From Owenia fusiformis (taxonomy: Eukaryota > Annelida > Polychaeta > Sabellida > Oweniidae): a stretch of 64,000 nucleotides of DNA. The stretch spans positions 26,644,822 to 26,708,821 of the forward strand of contig CAIIXF020000008.1 in assembly GCA_903813345.2 (NCBI GenBank). Reading direction: 5' to 3'. The notes beneath the pieces were generated by a model. That model searched no databases. It worked only from the letters and a program-made list of their open reading frames with translations, and had not been told where the DNA came from. Made by a program: the position numbers and the translations under genes. Numbering within the stretch: the first letter of the stretch is position 1; each line of letters begins with the position of its first letter. Shown here piece by piece: positions 45,118 through 57,591 of the stretch.

Positions 45118-45380
45118 ATGAATGTCATTTAAACAGTTTAAATGCTTTTAAATGTTTTCTGAAACATTTGAATTCCTGTCTGTCAAATGGTAGGTTTTAC
45201 ATTTTAGAGAACCAGCATAATGGCACTGTTCAATCTGTTCTTATCAATTGTTGTTGTAAAATTTTTTTTTGATTTTTGTCGCTAGTGAGTGATTGGTCTT
45301 ACTTCGTCTCAGTCATGATGGATTAAAATTTTCTCTACATCTATACCTCTTTGACTTTTAATTCGTTTTTTTATTTACAG

Positions 45381-46165
45381 AAAGAATATTGGTGTTAAAC
45401 AAGGGTGCGCAGTTCGTCTTCATCTGTCATATTTGTCAACAAGAATTCTACGAACTTCAACAGCTTACTGAACATACACTGAACACCCATGAAGGCAAAA
45501 TCAGATGTAATATAGGTGTTTGCAAAAGGGTGTATAGTACATTTGCAAAACTATGTAACCATATTCTTGCACGTCATTATAATAAGAAATATGTATCAGC
45601 TTTGGCCTGTACAATTTGTGGCAAGAATTTTGAAAATAAATCACTTCGAGAAAGACATGAGAAACAAACTCACCTTAAAGAATCATGTTACATTTGTAGT
45701 ACTTGCAAATCTGGATTTTCATCAAGGTCAAGCTATAAAAGACATTATATCAAAAATACAAAGTGTTTTGATAGTAGACCTGAACATTTTAAATACCATA
45801 TCTGTGATATTTGCGGAATGATGTTCATATGTATGGCTGATTTAACTCGTCATCGTGGCTTTAAGCATACCACCAGTATGGAGTGTCACATCTGTCAAAA
45901 AACACTCCCATCACAGTTAAAACTAGCTCGGCATATGGAGGTATGCCATAATAAGAATCTCCAGTGTAGTTATTGTGGGAAGGCGTTTGGAACGGCAGAT
46001 ATTCTTAGGAGCCACATGCGGATTCATACTGGAGAGAAACCTTATAAATGTGACTTATGTGATATGTCATTTACACACACTGGAAGTTTATCTAAACATA
46101 AGCAATCTAAAGGACACATTGAAAATTCTCTCAAGATAAAGATCCATAGGAAACCAATAGTGTAA
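45381..46165 (+). CDS. T8: shorter, eight-finger alternative terminal exon
   Basis: Acceptor TTCGTTTTTTTATTTACAG, phase-1 entry, stop at 46163, about 260 residues. It opens [16 protein letters not shown]. Eight fingers: [22 protein letters not shown], a C-x4-C one ([10 protein letters not shown]), CTICGKNF, the C2HC finger [62 protein letters not shown] and [29 protein letters not shown] links the last two. Compared with its sisters it lacks the fourth and fifth fingers: the C2HC finger follows the third directly. The loss is clean and in frame. AATAAA at 46436-46441 follows. Confidence 0.88.
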
Positions 46166-46435
46166 GACATATGGTACTATGTAAGCTATGGGTACCCAGT
46201 ACTATATTAGGGATATTGAGAAGTTTTAAAAGTTAACCTGATTAAACTTTCAGTTTTTTTGTTAGTGATTCACTATTCTTAGAATCAATTCTTGACGTTC
46301 CTTGTTATTTAGCATAATTATAAGATACATGTAGACAGTTTAGTTCTTTGATTGGCTAATGAATAATTTATACTGTTACAGTGTATATATATGTATGTGC
46401 ATATAGTACATGCACTTGTAAAGCAAAAACATGTC

Positions 46436-46441
46436 AATAAA
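46436..46441 (+). terminator. Poly(A) signal AATAAA after T8
   Basis: AATAAA 271 nt after the T8 stop. Confidence 0.5.
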
Positions 46442-46561
46442 ATCAATTCATCCAGAGAATAGTTTTTTTATTTTTTAAAAAACTGAGTGATGATTCTGTT
46501 TCATTTTTGTCCAGCAATTGAAAAGTTGATCTGTATGTTGTGTTTGCCTTGGTAAGGTATA

Positions 46562-46786
46562 CTGTACTTCTACTTAATTTGGCGACTGTTGTAATTTGGC
46601 GAATCCACCTAATTGTTAAAATCTGCCAAATTAAGTGCCTGCCAAATTCAATATTTCATATTTCGATTGTAAATATGTATAGTATATACATTTCAATATT
46701 GCAATTCCGCCAAATTAAGTAGCCACCAAATGTTCATAACAGCAAATCCCCCAAAATAAGTAGCACCAAATTAAGTAGAAGTACAG
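46562..46786. mobile_element. Mariner-type MITE, CTGTACTTCTACTTAATT ends
   Basis: Terminal repeats CTGTACTTCTACTTAATT and its exact complement, flanked by TA on both sides (46560-46561 and 46787-46788). 225 bp, with extra internal copies of CCAAATTAAGT. TA duplication and size fit a mariner-derived MITE. Confidence 0.88.
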
Positions 46787-47151
46787 TAGCCATCCAGTCA
46801 GCTTTCCATAGAATCAGCCATCTCAGCATTAATAATTCAAAAGTAACTTGATGTTCAATTGTATAAAACAATATACACATTTAATAATAATGAAATCAAA
46901 ATACAGAAGTGCATATTTTCTACACTCTGTGTTTTTATTTTATCTCTCATTGGTGGCAAAGGAACATGTTATTGAATATGGTTTCCTATTTTGTTTGATC
47001 ATTGCCTCAGATGTTGTGTTTTTTCCTTATTAACCAGTCAGGCCTCTCAAGGTTCAGTTTCCTCACTGCATTAATAGTTTGATTTTTGCCTATGAAATTG
47101 TGTTAACATATTCAATTCTTACTCACTGACATCATCATAATTTTATATATA

Positions 47152-47300
47152 CAGGGTGGGCCAAAATAACCAATACCCAAGTTTAAAGATAAATGATATG
47201 TCTTAAACCATGCCATGTATTATATTATCCTTTTAAAGATAAATCATTTCCTAACAATATAACATCATATATTATTCATCTTTAAACTTGGCCTACCCTG
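47152..47300. mobile_element. MITE, CAGGGTGGGCC ends, short copy
   Basis: CAGGGTGGGCCAAAA at the left pairs with TTGGCCTACCCTG at the right, flanked by TA. An inner inverted pair AAGTTTAAAGAT also matches. A longer family member is at 63119-63940. Confidence 0.82.
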
Positions 47301-47349
47301 TACATAATATGTTGGCATCTTGACCTCAGTTGATCTCTTTTACTTGCAG

Positions 47350-48317
47350 AGAGGATACAGATTGTGGATGAAACAGGAGAACTGGTGTATATTTGTGACA
47401 CATGTGAATACAAAACAGAGAGGAGGAATCACTTGTACAAACATCTCCGCTGCCACCATGGCACCAAATTCTTTAGATGTAAACAATGTCCAAGATTTAT
47501 GAAAGATTATAATCATTATGAAGAACATGTATTAACAAAACATATAACCACTCCATGTGAAATATGTGGGAAACTGTTTGGAGATAGATACATGCCAAAG
47601 CATCGCCTGAAACACTTGAAAGGAGATTTGACCTGTCATGAGTGTGGCATGTTATTGAAGGGGAAAAAAGCTATGTCGAGACACATGAGAGCACATGGGA
47701 TGCCTGAAGAATATCCATGTAGTATTTGTGGAAAATTGTTCAGTTCAAGACATGGAATGCTGCACCATGAAAAGACACACGTTGGTATTCAACTTTTTAG
47801 ATGCAGGCACTGTGGTAACCGCTTCACAACTAAACATAGATTGAATATTCATTACAGAGAAAATGATGTATGTGCTAGACATACAAAAATCTCGGTGCTT
47901 CACTTTATCTGTGATGTGTGTGGCAGAAAAATGTCCGGAAAGCGTGAATTGATTGGGCATAGGATTAGGGTACATGGAGTAGGTATAACTGATGACTTCC
48001 CATGTAAACTCTGTGATAAAGTTTATAAAGTGAAGGGAGACTTATTGGCACATTTAAGAGAATTTCATTACAAGAAATACAATTGTAATGTTTGTGGGAA
48101 GATGTTTGGAACAGCAAGATATCTGGAGGTACACATGATCACTCATACTGGAGAGAAGCCATTCACTTGCACTTCATGTGGGAGGAAATTCGCTCGCAAG
48201 GATAGTACATGGTATAAACATAAGAAGATATGCTACAATGTCGCCGTTGTTCCATCTGCTCCAGAATCCAACACTGCTCCAGAATCCAACCTATTGAAAA
48301 GTGAAGGAGCGATCTAA
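47350..48317 (+). CDS. T9: ten-finger alternative terminal exon
   Basis: Acceptor TTTTACTTGCAG, phase-1 entry, stop at 48315, about 321 residues. It opens ERIQIVDETGELVYIC. Fingers: CDTCEYKTERRNHLYKHLRC-HH, CKQCPRFM, CEICGKLFGDRYMPKHRLKH, CHECGMLL, CSICGKLF, the C2HC finger CRHCGNRFTTKHRLNIHYRE-NDVC, CDVCGRKM, CKLCDKVY, CNVCGKMF, and a last one that also ends in Cys (CTSCGRKFARKDSTWYKHKK-IC). HTGEKPFTC links the last two. A short tail contains APESN twice. Its 3' third was copied to 53480-53818 in the tandem block duplication. AATAAA at 48684 may be its poly(A) signal. Confidence 0.88.
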
Positions 48318-49623
48318 CTTCTTAACTAACTTGATCAATAGAAAAAGACTGAATTTTCTATGATTTTGACCATCTATTTTTAATTGTATGGATATCTTTA
48401 TTTCGCTTAAATTTTATCGGATTGGGTGGTGCTTTTGAGGTGAAACATACCATTTTTGCAAGGTCTGAGGAAGACGCTAATGTGGATAAGAAATATTTAG
48501 CTATATTGATGCAATAAGGATAAACTATTTGAAAAAAGGGAGTTGTGACAAAACATATTTTGTTCATATAGACTTGCTACTTTAATTTTGTGATTACCAT
48601 TGGCGTTTTCTTAATCAATTACTGGAGCTTTTAAAGTTGCTTCTGGGAAAGTTTAATTTTTCAACCTTTAATTATTTTGTAATAATAAATCAAATGCTAA
48701 GAATTTGTTTAAATTATTTTAATTGCTGAATTTTATATTGTTATCATAACAAATATAGAAGTTGTTGAACATAATTGTCCATATTTAGTTGAAAATGGGA
48801 TCCACCTTTTAAAAATGATTGGCACAAGACATAATCTTAAGAATCATTGAAGGATGATCATGAAATAAAGTCATATTTGGATATTTTAGAAAATCATGAA
48901 TGACAATTTTTTACCAAAATTATTGTAGAATTATAGCAATTAGTTTAGAAAGTTACTCTTGTCTCCACTCCACTAAGTCTTGCACCTTCAAACCAAAATG
49001 CAAGTTCTATACGGTGTGTACAAGTATTTCTTAAACATTCCACAAATGCTCAATAATCTTCAAACCTCAGAATTCTGACATGTAAATATTTATGACAGCT
49101 ATCTACTGTAGCGTAGCTAAGATGAGGCTCTTGCATCGTCGCTTTTTTTAACATCCTTTAAGAAACATTCCTCTATTAATGATGAGTTGAATTTAATTGT
49201 ACAATTTTTATCAATTTTAAGTCATCAATTTTTATATATGATTTTGCATAATCTCATCATGTTAGGGTATGTATCATGTATCATTGCATTCTTCTGTTGC
49301 CATCATCAAACTAAGTATTTCAATGGTGTTTTTTAAGAATAAGTTTATGCTAATATTTTTACCATCGCCATATATTTGGCTGATATAAATACTGTACAAA
49401 TATGTTTTATATGAAAAAAAGAAGTTAATGCTAGTGAATGAAGTTCAATGAATGAGCCTTTTGTTATTGTTTGTGGGGTTTTCATTGTGCAAAATCTGAA
49501 TGTTTTTATGGAAACGGTAATACCATGGAAACTCTATATAAACGGATGAAGCAGTGCATTCCCTTTGTCTTACATTGGTATTTTTGGTCTAAGATTAATA
49601 CAAAACAACACAAGTATGTTATA

Positions 49624-49683
49624 CAGGCCCGTAGCCAGGGGGAGCGGCTGCTTTCTCCCCCCCCCCCAATGGCTACGGGCCTG
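49624..49683. repeat. Small hairpin repeat, CAGGCCCGTAGCC ends
   Basis: CAGGCCCGTAGCC at the left pairs with GGCTACGGGCCTG at the right around a C run. The same insert is at 55186-55240 in copy B, so it predates the block duplication. A half copy is at 17210-17222. Confidence 0.8.
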
Positions 49684-50259
49684 TGATATGTCATAGGAGA
49701 ATAAATACATTCAGTAAAGCTTTTAAATTAGTTTGAAGGATTTCGATGTGGAAATGCTACCTAATCTACAAAGACCTTATGGAAATTGAACTCTGGAGCT
49801 TTCCTCATCTTAATATGGCAGCTTTGAATTCAAAGTTGCCACCATAATTTCATAAAAATTTAATTTTTGATAAAATTTTATCAGGTTAATGTCTACACAA
49901 CACAAATATTTTTTACAACACAAAGTATCATTATCAACTTATCTTAGTAGCCCATACATTGTATTTTATACATTGCCTTTACAGCATTTTTAAATGAACA
50001 CAAACTATCCACATTAACACATTTTCAATAAGAGATAACGCATTGTATTTTTAAGTAAATTGCCCATTGATTGTGTTTCAAAGCCATCCCATTGTATTTG
50101 AACATTGTTATTTGAATCTAAAATATTGTCCATATTTGAAAACAACATTATATTCTCATATGCATGTGTCAATATTGGAGTATTTGTTTTGAATCGGAAC
50201 AAGCATCTCCATAATTTTAGCAACATTTGAACTAATAGATTTGCATTTTCTACTTGCAG

Positions 50260-51512
50260 AACATATTCTGGTGTTAGGTGAGCATGGATGCCTTGTTTAC
50301 CAGTGTACCACTTGCCAAGTGACCTACGGAGTTGATTCCAAAAGACCGTTCCTCACTCATATGCGTGGCCACAATGGAGCAAAAATGCTCCCCTGTTCAT
50401 TATGTGAGAAACAAATGAGCAATTTTACACTCTTCATCGACCACATGCTCAGGCACCAAGGAATCAAACAGCCACAGGTTGTGTACTCTCGAAAACCATG
50501 GGTCAGGAAGTGTGATCTCTGCAGCAAGGTTTTGAAATCGGCGAAAGCTTTCAATCACCATCTGGCAGCTATGCACGCCAAAGAGAAATCATTTAAATGC
50601 GGAAAATGTGGAAAATCATTTGGCGCGGAATATATTCTAAAGTTGCACATGCAGCGCCATGCTGAGAAAAATATCATATGCAATGACTGCGGAAGAAAGT
50701 TCCTTGATATTATAGCACTTAAACGTCACATGGTCATGCATACTGGCGATAAAAAGTTCAAGTGCAAAAGTTGCACTCAAGGATTTCTGCATCGTTATTT
50801 GCTATTAAGACACTACAGGGAAACAAAAGAATGTGCTAGTAAAGCTAAGGTTGAAATTGCAAAATTTGTTTGTGACATATGCGGTACTGAACACATCACA
50901 AAACGTGGTATGGAAGACCACAAGGTTAGAGCCCATGGAATAACACAAAACACTGCTGAGTTTAAGTGCAACATCTGTGATAAAGTCTACTTGTTGGCTA
51001 AAGATCTCCAACAGCATATAAGACAGAGTCATCTGAAGAATCATAAGTGCACAAATTGTGGTAAATCATTTGGAACAAGTAGGGCATTGAAACAGCACAT
51101 GAGGACCCACACTGGAGAGAAACCATTTAAATGTAACCAGTGTGATAAAACATATACACAGTATGGAAGTTTGTATCAGCATAAAAGAAGACATAGTAAA
51201 GATGAAACAGAGTCTGTGAAGCTCAATATGAAATACTCCACTGGCTACCAACTTGGAGACACCAAGCCATGTGTGGTTGCCATGTCCAGTGGGAACAATC
51301 TCTACCCAGTGAGGATTAATCTTAGTACACCAGAGACAGATCCTAGCAAAGGTTACCAAACAATGAATGACCAAGGCAAATCAGTGAACCCACAGATCGA
51401 GGAAAGTGGCGAAGTGTACCCTGTATATATGTACCCATCATGTCCATCTGATACAAGTGAATACCAGGGACCATCTATATCAGACAGCATTACTACGCAC
51501 CAGTCCCCCTAA
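50260..51512 (+). CDS. T10: ten-finger alternative terminal exon, tail shortened
   Basis: Acceptor TTTTCTACTTGCAG, phase-1 entry, stop TAA at 51510, about 416 residues. It opens EHILVLGEHGCLVYQC. Fingers: CTTCQVTYGVDSKRPFLTHM-RGH, CSLCEKQM, CDLCSKVLKSAKAFNHHLAA-MH, CGKCGKSF, CNDCGRKF, the C2HC finger CKSCTQGFLHRYLLLRHYRE-TKEC, CDICGTEH, CNICDKVY, CTNCGKSF, and CNQCDKTYTQYGSLYQHKRR-H; linker HTGEKPFKC. A Pro/Ser/Tyr-rich tail follows, but it ends early: relative to T11 a 237-bp piece is missing at a CCCC microhomology, and one extra C shifts the frame into the stop. The rest of the old tail is still present, out of frame, to 51717. AATAAA at 51777. Confidence 0.88.
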
Positions 51513-51776
51513 CACCTCATCTAATGAAGGTAAACCGTACACATCTCAGGGAGACATAGTGAATGTTTATCCATCTGTCCAAGACAAGCTTTATACCCCA
51601 GTAGAGCCAACTCCAGGGGAAGAGCAACAACAGTCTGTCTCTCCTGACAAAGCTTACCCTTCACATTTTATCTACTATAGGAACCAATACCAACCATACC
51701 AAGGGGACTCAATCTGATTGGTTTGATTTAGATAAATGAATGTTGACATTGAGGGAATAGATGGACAACACAGATA

Positions 51777-51782
51777 AATAAA
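51777..51782 (+). terminator. Poly(A) signal AATAAA after T10
   Basis: The same signal lies at the matching place after T11 (57586). Confidence 0.5.
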
Positions 51783-52417
51783 TGAAAAGTTGATGATTGT
51801 TTAGTAATTATGATCATTGATTTCGCAATCTTGATATACACTAACACATTTTGTGAAGACAGATTGGAAATTAACCATAAATTGCCAAATAACATTTTGG
51901 TACTTGTATTACATTTAAATTCTACTTTAAAAAATAAAAAAATCTACCTGATATATAAAAACTGCATTTTTTCATTGTCTGCTTTCACAATAAGGCAATG
52001 TAGGTCTACATGGAAAACATTGCAGAACTATACAACTATACAGAATTATCACTATATCACCTGAGAATAATGAAAATTTTCATTGAAGAATTGAGTTTGA
52101 CTGAAAGTTTACCTTCAATAGGTTAGACAATTTTTTATAATGTCACCACCACAAGTGGTGACACATTGTTATAGTTTTAATTTTTTGTGGACAAGGTTCA
52201 GTGGCTGGCGATCAGTGTCTGAAACAAATGGCAGGCGGTGACATTTTGTGTTAATGCCTTCTTAAATTACCCAACAGTCCAACAAATGATGATTATCTTG
52301 AAATCGAAAGTAAACAAGCTGCTCTTAATTTTTCAAATGGTTTTAGCTTTTCCAGAGTGTTGAACTGCAAAAGCTTCAATTTCAATCATACCCTCTTACC
52401 AAACACTCCCTTCCTTT

Positions 52418-52560
52418 ATGCCTTGGTCACATTTGCTCCGATTTTCACTACAGCGCCTGGCCGATTGAGTATTTTGTTCAGAAATGTATTCAATTTTGAA
52501 CAAAACACTCAATCGACCGGGCGCTGGCCGATGAATCGCAGCAAATCTGACCAAGGCATA
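52418..52560. mobile_element. Palindromic MITE, TAATGCCTnGGTCACA family, copy 3
   Basis: ATGCCTTGGTCACATTTGCT at the left pairs with AGCAAATCTGACCAAGGCAT at the right. The matching place in copy B (about 58205, CCTTTAGTTAC) is an empty site, so this insertion is younger than the block duplication. Confidence 0.9.
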
Positions 52561-52769
52561 AGTTACAAAAGCTTATACAGTTTAATGTACAGTAAAACCT
52601 GTGTAAGTGGAACACCCCCGGTTCTGCCAAAAAACGTCCCAATTGCAAGGTGTTCCCCATAAAAAGACTTGTATGTAAAAATTTAATTCTCAAAATTTCC
52701 TAGAATACCATTTGGTGATTTATCCTTATGTCATATTGAATTGAATCTTTTGAGACATCTAGGTTATTA

Positions 52770-53170
52770 GTTTTTAAAGGTGAACAATCTTGATTAAATC
52801 AATGAAATGTTAAGTCCATGAGTATAACATTGCATTTATTCTTACAATATTGAATTACAATATTATCATGTAGTAAGAGGTGAATAATATTGGAGAGGTG
52901 TACAATCTTTAAATGAAGGTGAACAGTAATGTACTTTAGAGATACAATTTTGTGTTAAAGGTGAACAATAATGTACTAGAGGTGTACAATCTTGAAGTCG
53001 AAGTTAACAGTATTTGTGGTGTACAACCTTGCAACTAAGGTGAAGTTATTGTACCAATGCCATGTACTTGAGGTGTAGAATCTTGTATTTTAGGTGAACA
53101 ACATTGCACTTGAGGGCATAGTTTTGTGGTTAAGGGGTCAACCTTTAAGTGAACAATCTTATGGTTTTGT
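52770..53170. repeat. Degenerate AGGTGAACAATNTTG repeat
   Basis: Irregular tandem copies of AGGTGTACAATCTTG and AGGTGAACAAT-like strings. The same array is at 58430-58700 in copy B. Confidence 0.65.
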
Positions 53171-53479
53171 GAACAATTTTAAAGTTGAAGTAAGAATTAC
53201 AGAAAATGTATGAATCAGGCTACTCTTGATTGCATGAGTTTTGAAGACAATAGCTAAATATTATATATACAAGTGTATATGTACATGTAATTATAAGATA
53301 TTCTTTCATCAGGATTATCTTGTATAATGATCCTAAAAAACTAGCTGTTATCAAGGCATTACTTGTATTAAAACCACAACTGGTGTTAATTTGAAAATTG
53401 AATCCAGATGATTTCACTCAGAATTAAGGCCCATGGGCTTTTTAAAGTAAATCATCTACAATGGCCAATTGGTATGTAG

Positions 53480-53818
53480 GTGGGTATAACTGATGAGTTC
53501 CCATGTAAACTCTGTGATAAAGTTTATAAAGTGAAGGGAGACTTATTGGCACATTTAAGAGAATTTCATTACAAGAAATACAATTGTAATGTTTGTGGGA
53601 AGATGTTTGGAACAGTGAGATATCTGGAGGTACACATGATCACTCATACTGGAGAGAAGCCATTCTCTTGCACTACCTGTGGGAGGAAATTCGCTCGCAA
53701 GGATAGTACATGGTATAAGCATAAAAAGATATGCTACAATGTCGCCGTCGTTCCATCTGCTCCAGAATCCACCACTGCTCCAGAATCCAACCTATTGAAA
53801 AGTGAAGGAGCTACCTAA
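53480..53818 (+). pseudogene. Headless copy of T9 (last three fingers and tail)
   Basis: 112 codons match the T9 3' end almost exactly: GITDEFPCKLCDKVY, CNVCGKMF, HTGEKPFSC, and the Cys-ended last finger. The copy starts abruptly at the duplication breakpoint, with an in-frame TAG just upstream. The only nearby AG (53478-53479) would splice in phase 0, not the phase 1 needed for the constant donor. It therefore cannot act as a terminal exon as it stands. It has no finger 1-7 and no ATG. Its reading frame is still open, which suggests recent origin. It could only be used if spliced by another route; I think it is a dead leftover. Confidence 0.85.
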
Positions 53819-53886
53819 CTTCTTAACTAACTCGATCAAAAGAAAGAGATTGAATTCTCTATGATTTTGACCATCTATTTTTAATT

Positions 53887-54295
53887 ACTCAGATGCGAGT
53901 AGGCAGTTACCAGTTTTGCCACCAGGTGGCTGATTCGGGGGAAATAACATGGCAGGGTATTACAAAATTCCCTTAAAGTTGAATTTGCATCAGTTTTAGT
54001 GGTTCACTTTTCATATTACCTTTATGTATCTGATAGTTATACAAATTAAAATATGTCCAGTAAAGGAAAATGTTATCTGCCCAACACAAGAAAAGATATT
54101 TCACGTTTTGTGATTTTACAACATGGGGTCTATGGGGAATCTCCCTGGCCTAAATTTTAAAAGTTGATAAACTCTTTTCAAAACCACATTTCTAGATGTA
54201 ATTACATGTTGATTCCAAATATGACATCAGTTTGACTGAATTTTGAATTTTTAATGATGTAAATCAAGATTATTTCTACTCGCACCTAGTCTATT
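53887..54295. mobile_element. MITE inserted after the block duplication
   Basis: Copy A reads straight across this site (TTTTTAATT then GTATGGATA at 48375), while copy B carries 409 extra bp. Its ends CAGATGCGAGTAG and CTACTCGCACCTAG are inverted repeats. A 3-bp ATT may be the target duplication. Confidence 0.82.
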
Positions 54296-55831
54296 GTATG
54301 GATATTTTTATTTCGCTTTTTTATATGATTGCGTGGTGCTATTGATGCGGATCATACCATTTTTGCAAGGTCTAAGGAAGATGCTAATGTGGATAAGAAA
54401 CATTAGGTAAAATTGATGCAATAAGGATAAACTATTTGAAAAAAGAAGTTCTGACAAAACATATTTTGTTCATTCAGACTTGCTACTTTCAATTTTGTGA
54501 TTGCCATTGGCGTTTTCTTAATCAATTACTGGAGCTTTTATAGTTGCTTCTACAGTGTGTACAAATATTTCTTAAACATTCCACAAATGCTCAATAATCT
54601 TCTAACCTCAGAATTCTGACATGTAAATGTATTTATGACAGCTATCTACTGTATACTGTAGCAAAGCCAGGATGAGACAGATGAAGCTCTTGCTTCATCG
54701 CTTTTTTAACATCCTTTAAGAAATATTCCTCTATTGATGATGAGTTGTATTTAATTGTACAATTTTTATTAATTTAAATCTTAAGTCATCAATTTTTATA
54801 TTTGATTATGCATAATCTCATCATGTTAGGGTATGTATCATGTATCATTGCATTCTTCTGTTGTCATCATCAAACTAAGTTCGTATTTTAATGGTGTTTT
54901 TTAAGTATAAGTTTATGTTAATATTTTCACCATCGCTATATATTTGGATGCCTAAATATTGTACAAATATGTTTTATCTGAAAAATAGAAATAAATACTA
55001 GTAAATGAAATTCAATATATGAGCCTTTTGCTTGTGGGCTTTTCATTGTCCAAAATTTGAATGTTTTTACGGGAAAATGTAATACCATGGAAACTCTATA
55101 TATACGGATGAAGCAGTGCATTCCCTTTGTCTTACATTGGTATGTTTGGTCTAAGATTAATACAAAACAATACAAGTATGTGATACAGGCCTGTAGCCAG
55201 GGGGAGCGGCCGCCCTCCCCCCCCCCTGGCTACGGGCCTGTGATATGTCATAGGGGAATAAATACATCCAGTATACCTTTCAAATTAATTTGAAGGATTG
55301 ATACGCGGAAATTCTACATAATCTAGACCTATGGAAGTTGAACTCTGGAGCTTTCCTCATCTTAAAATGACAGCTCAATTCAAGTTGCCACCATAATTTC
55401 ATAATAAAAATTTAATTTCTGATAAAACTAAATTTTATCAGGTTAATGTACACAACATAAGTATTTTTTACAACAAACAGTATCATTATCAACTCATTTT
55501 TATCTTAGTAGCCCATACATTGTATTTCATACATTGTCTTTACGGCATTTTTAAATGAACACAAACTATCCACATTAACACATTTTCAATGTGAGATTAC
55601 ACATTGTATTTTTAAGTAAATTGCCCATTCATTGTGTTTCAAAGTCAACCCATTGTATTTTAACATTGTAATTTGAAATTAAAATATTGTCCACATTTAT
55701 ATTGTACATATTGTCCAACATTATATTCTCGTATGCATGTGTCAATATTGGAGTATGTGTTTTGAATTGGAACAGACATCTGCATAATTTAAGCAACATT
55801 TGAACTAATAGATTGCATTTTCTACTTGCAG

Positions 55832-57489
55832 AACATATTCTGGTGGTAGCTGAGCATGGTCCCCTTGTTTACCAGTGTACCACTTGCCAAGTGACATACA
55901 GAGTTGATGCCAAAAGACCGTTCCTCACTCATATGCGTGGCCACAATGGAGCAAAAATGCTCCCCTGTTCATTATGTGAGAAAAAAATGAGCAATTTTAC
56001 AGTGTTCATTGACCACATGCTCAGGCACCAAGGAATCAAACAGCCGCAGGTTGCGTATTCTCGAAAACCATGGGACAGGAAGTGTGATCTCTGCGGTAAG
56101 GTTTTGAAATCAGCGAAAGCTTTCAATCACCATCTGGCAGCTATGCACGCCAAAGAGAAATCATTTAAATGCGGAAAATGTGGAAAATCATTTGGCGCGG
56201 AATATATTCTAAAGTTGCACATGAAGCGCCATGCTGAGAAAAATATCATATGCAATATATGCGGAAGAAAGTTCATTGATATTGCAGCACTTAAAGGTCA
56301 CATGGTCATGCATACTGGCGACAAAAAGTTCAAGTGCAAAAGTTGCAGTCAAGGATTTCTGCATCGTTATTTGCTATTAAGACACTACAGAGAAACAAAA
56401 GAATGTGCTAGTAAAGCTAAGGTTGAAATTGCAAAATTTGTTTGTGACATATGCGGTAATGAACATATCACAAAACGTGGTATGGAAGACCACAAGGTTA
56501 GAGTCCATGGAATAACACAAAACACTGCTGAGTTTAAGTGCAACATCTGTGATAAAGTCTACTTGTTGGCTAAAGATCTCCAACAGCATTTAAGACAGAG
56601 TCATGTGAAGAATCATAAGTGCACAAATTGTAGTAAATCATTTGGAACAAGTAGGACATTGAAACAGCACATGAGGACCCACACTGGAGAGAAACCATTT
56701 AAATGCCACCAATGTGATAAAACATTTACACAGTATGGGAGTTTGTATAAGCATAAACGAACACATAGTAAAGATGAAACAGAGTCTGTGAAGCTCAATA
56801 TGAAATACTCCACTGGCTACCAACTTGGAGACACCAAGCCAAGTGTGGTTGCCATGTCAAGTGGGGACAATCTCTACCCAGTGAGGATTAATCTTAGTAC
56901 ACCAGAGACAGATCCTAGCAAAGCTTACCAAACAATGAATGACCATGGCAAATCAGTGTACCCACAAATCGAGGAGAATGGCAAAGTATACCCTGTATAT
57001 ATGTACCCATCATGTCCACCTGATACAAGTGAATACCAGGGACCATCTATATCAGACAGCATTACTGCACACCAGTCCCCATGTACATCAGAAACAAGTA
57101 CAAACACAACATTCAAGCCTTCAATTCAAGACACGAGCAAGCTATACTTGGCTCCTGTATCAGCATCAAGTACAATAACATCAAGCAAAACATACCAGCA
57201 TCCTCCAACACTGGACCCTAGTAATGCATATCCATCCTGCTCCTCTCATGATGCTGCAGATAAATCATATCCACCAGGAAATAAACCATATCCAGTTAGT
57301 TCTGAACTGTTTGCCCCTACCACCTCATCGATTGAAGGTAAACCATACACATCTCAGGGAGACATAGGGAATGTTTATCCATCTGTCCAAGACAAGCTCT
57401 ATACCCCAGTAGAGCCAACTCAAGGGGGAGAGCAACAACATCCTGTCTCTCCTGACAAAGCTTACCCTTCACAGTTTTATCTACTATAG
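55832..57489 (+). CDS. T11: ten-finger alternative terminal exon, full-tailed twin of T10
   Basis: Acceptor TTTTCTACTTGCAG (as in T10), phase-1 entry, stop at 57487, about 551 residues. It opens EHILVVAEHGPLVYQC. All ten fingers match T10 with few changes, for example CNICGRKF for CNDCGRKF, CTNCSKSF for CTNCGKSF and YKHKRTH for YQHKRRH. The tail of about 210 residues is rich in Pro, Ser, Thr and Tyr with recurring KxYP and YPS motifs (KSYPPGNKPYPVSSE, DKLYTPVEPTQ, DKAYPSQFYLL). It is low-complexity, possibly a transactivation or phase-separating segment, but its function is unknown. It is the better guide to the ancestral tail, because T10 has lost 79 codons. AATAAA at 57586. Confidence 0.9.
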
Positions 57490-57585
57490 GAACCAAAACC
57501 AACCATACCAAGGGGACTCAATCTGATTGGTTTGAATTAGATAAATGAATGTTGACATTGAGGGAACAGATGGACAACACAGATA

Positions 57586-57591
57586 AATAAA
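57586..57591 (+). terminator. Poly(A) signal AATAAA after T11
   Basis: Conserved in place with the one after T10. Confidence 0.5.

Larger units (their letters stand above)
47971..53051 (+). repeat. Tandem block duplication, copy A
   Basis: From inside T9, through T10, to the GTGAACAAT-type repeat near 53050, the sequence matches 53480-58702 in order and orientation. Coding parts are about 95% identical by eye; spacers are less so. Copy A has about 370 bp (48640-49012) that copy B lacks, and the MITE at 52418 that copy B lacks. Confidence 0.92.

Noticed and set aside
53480-53818. Independent short three-finger gene
   Set aside because: It begins at a duplication breakpoint, follows an in-frame stop, and has no acceptor in the correct phase.
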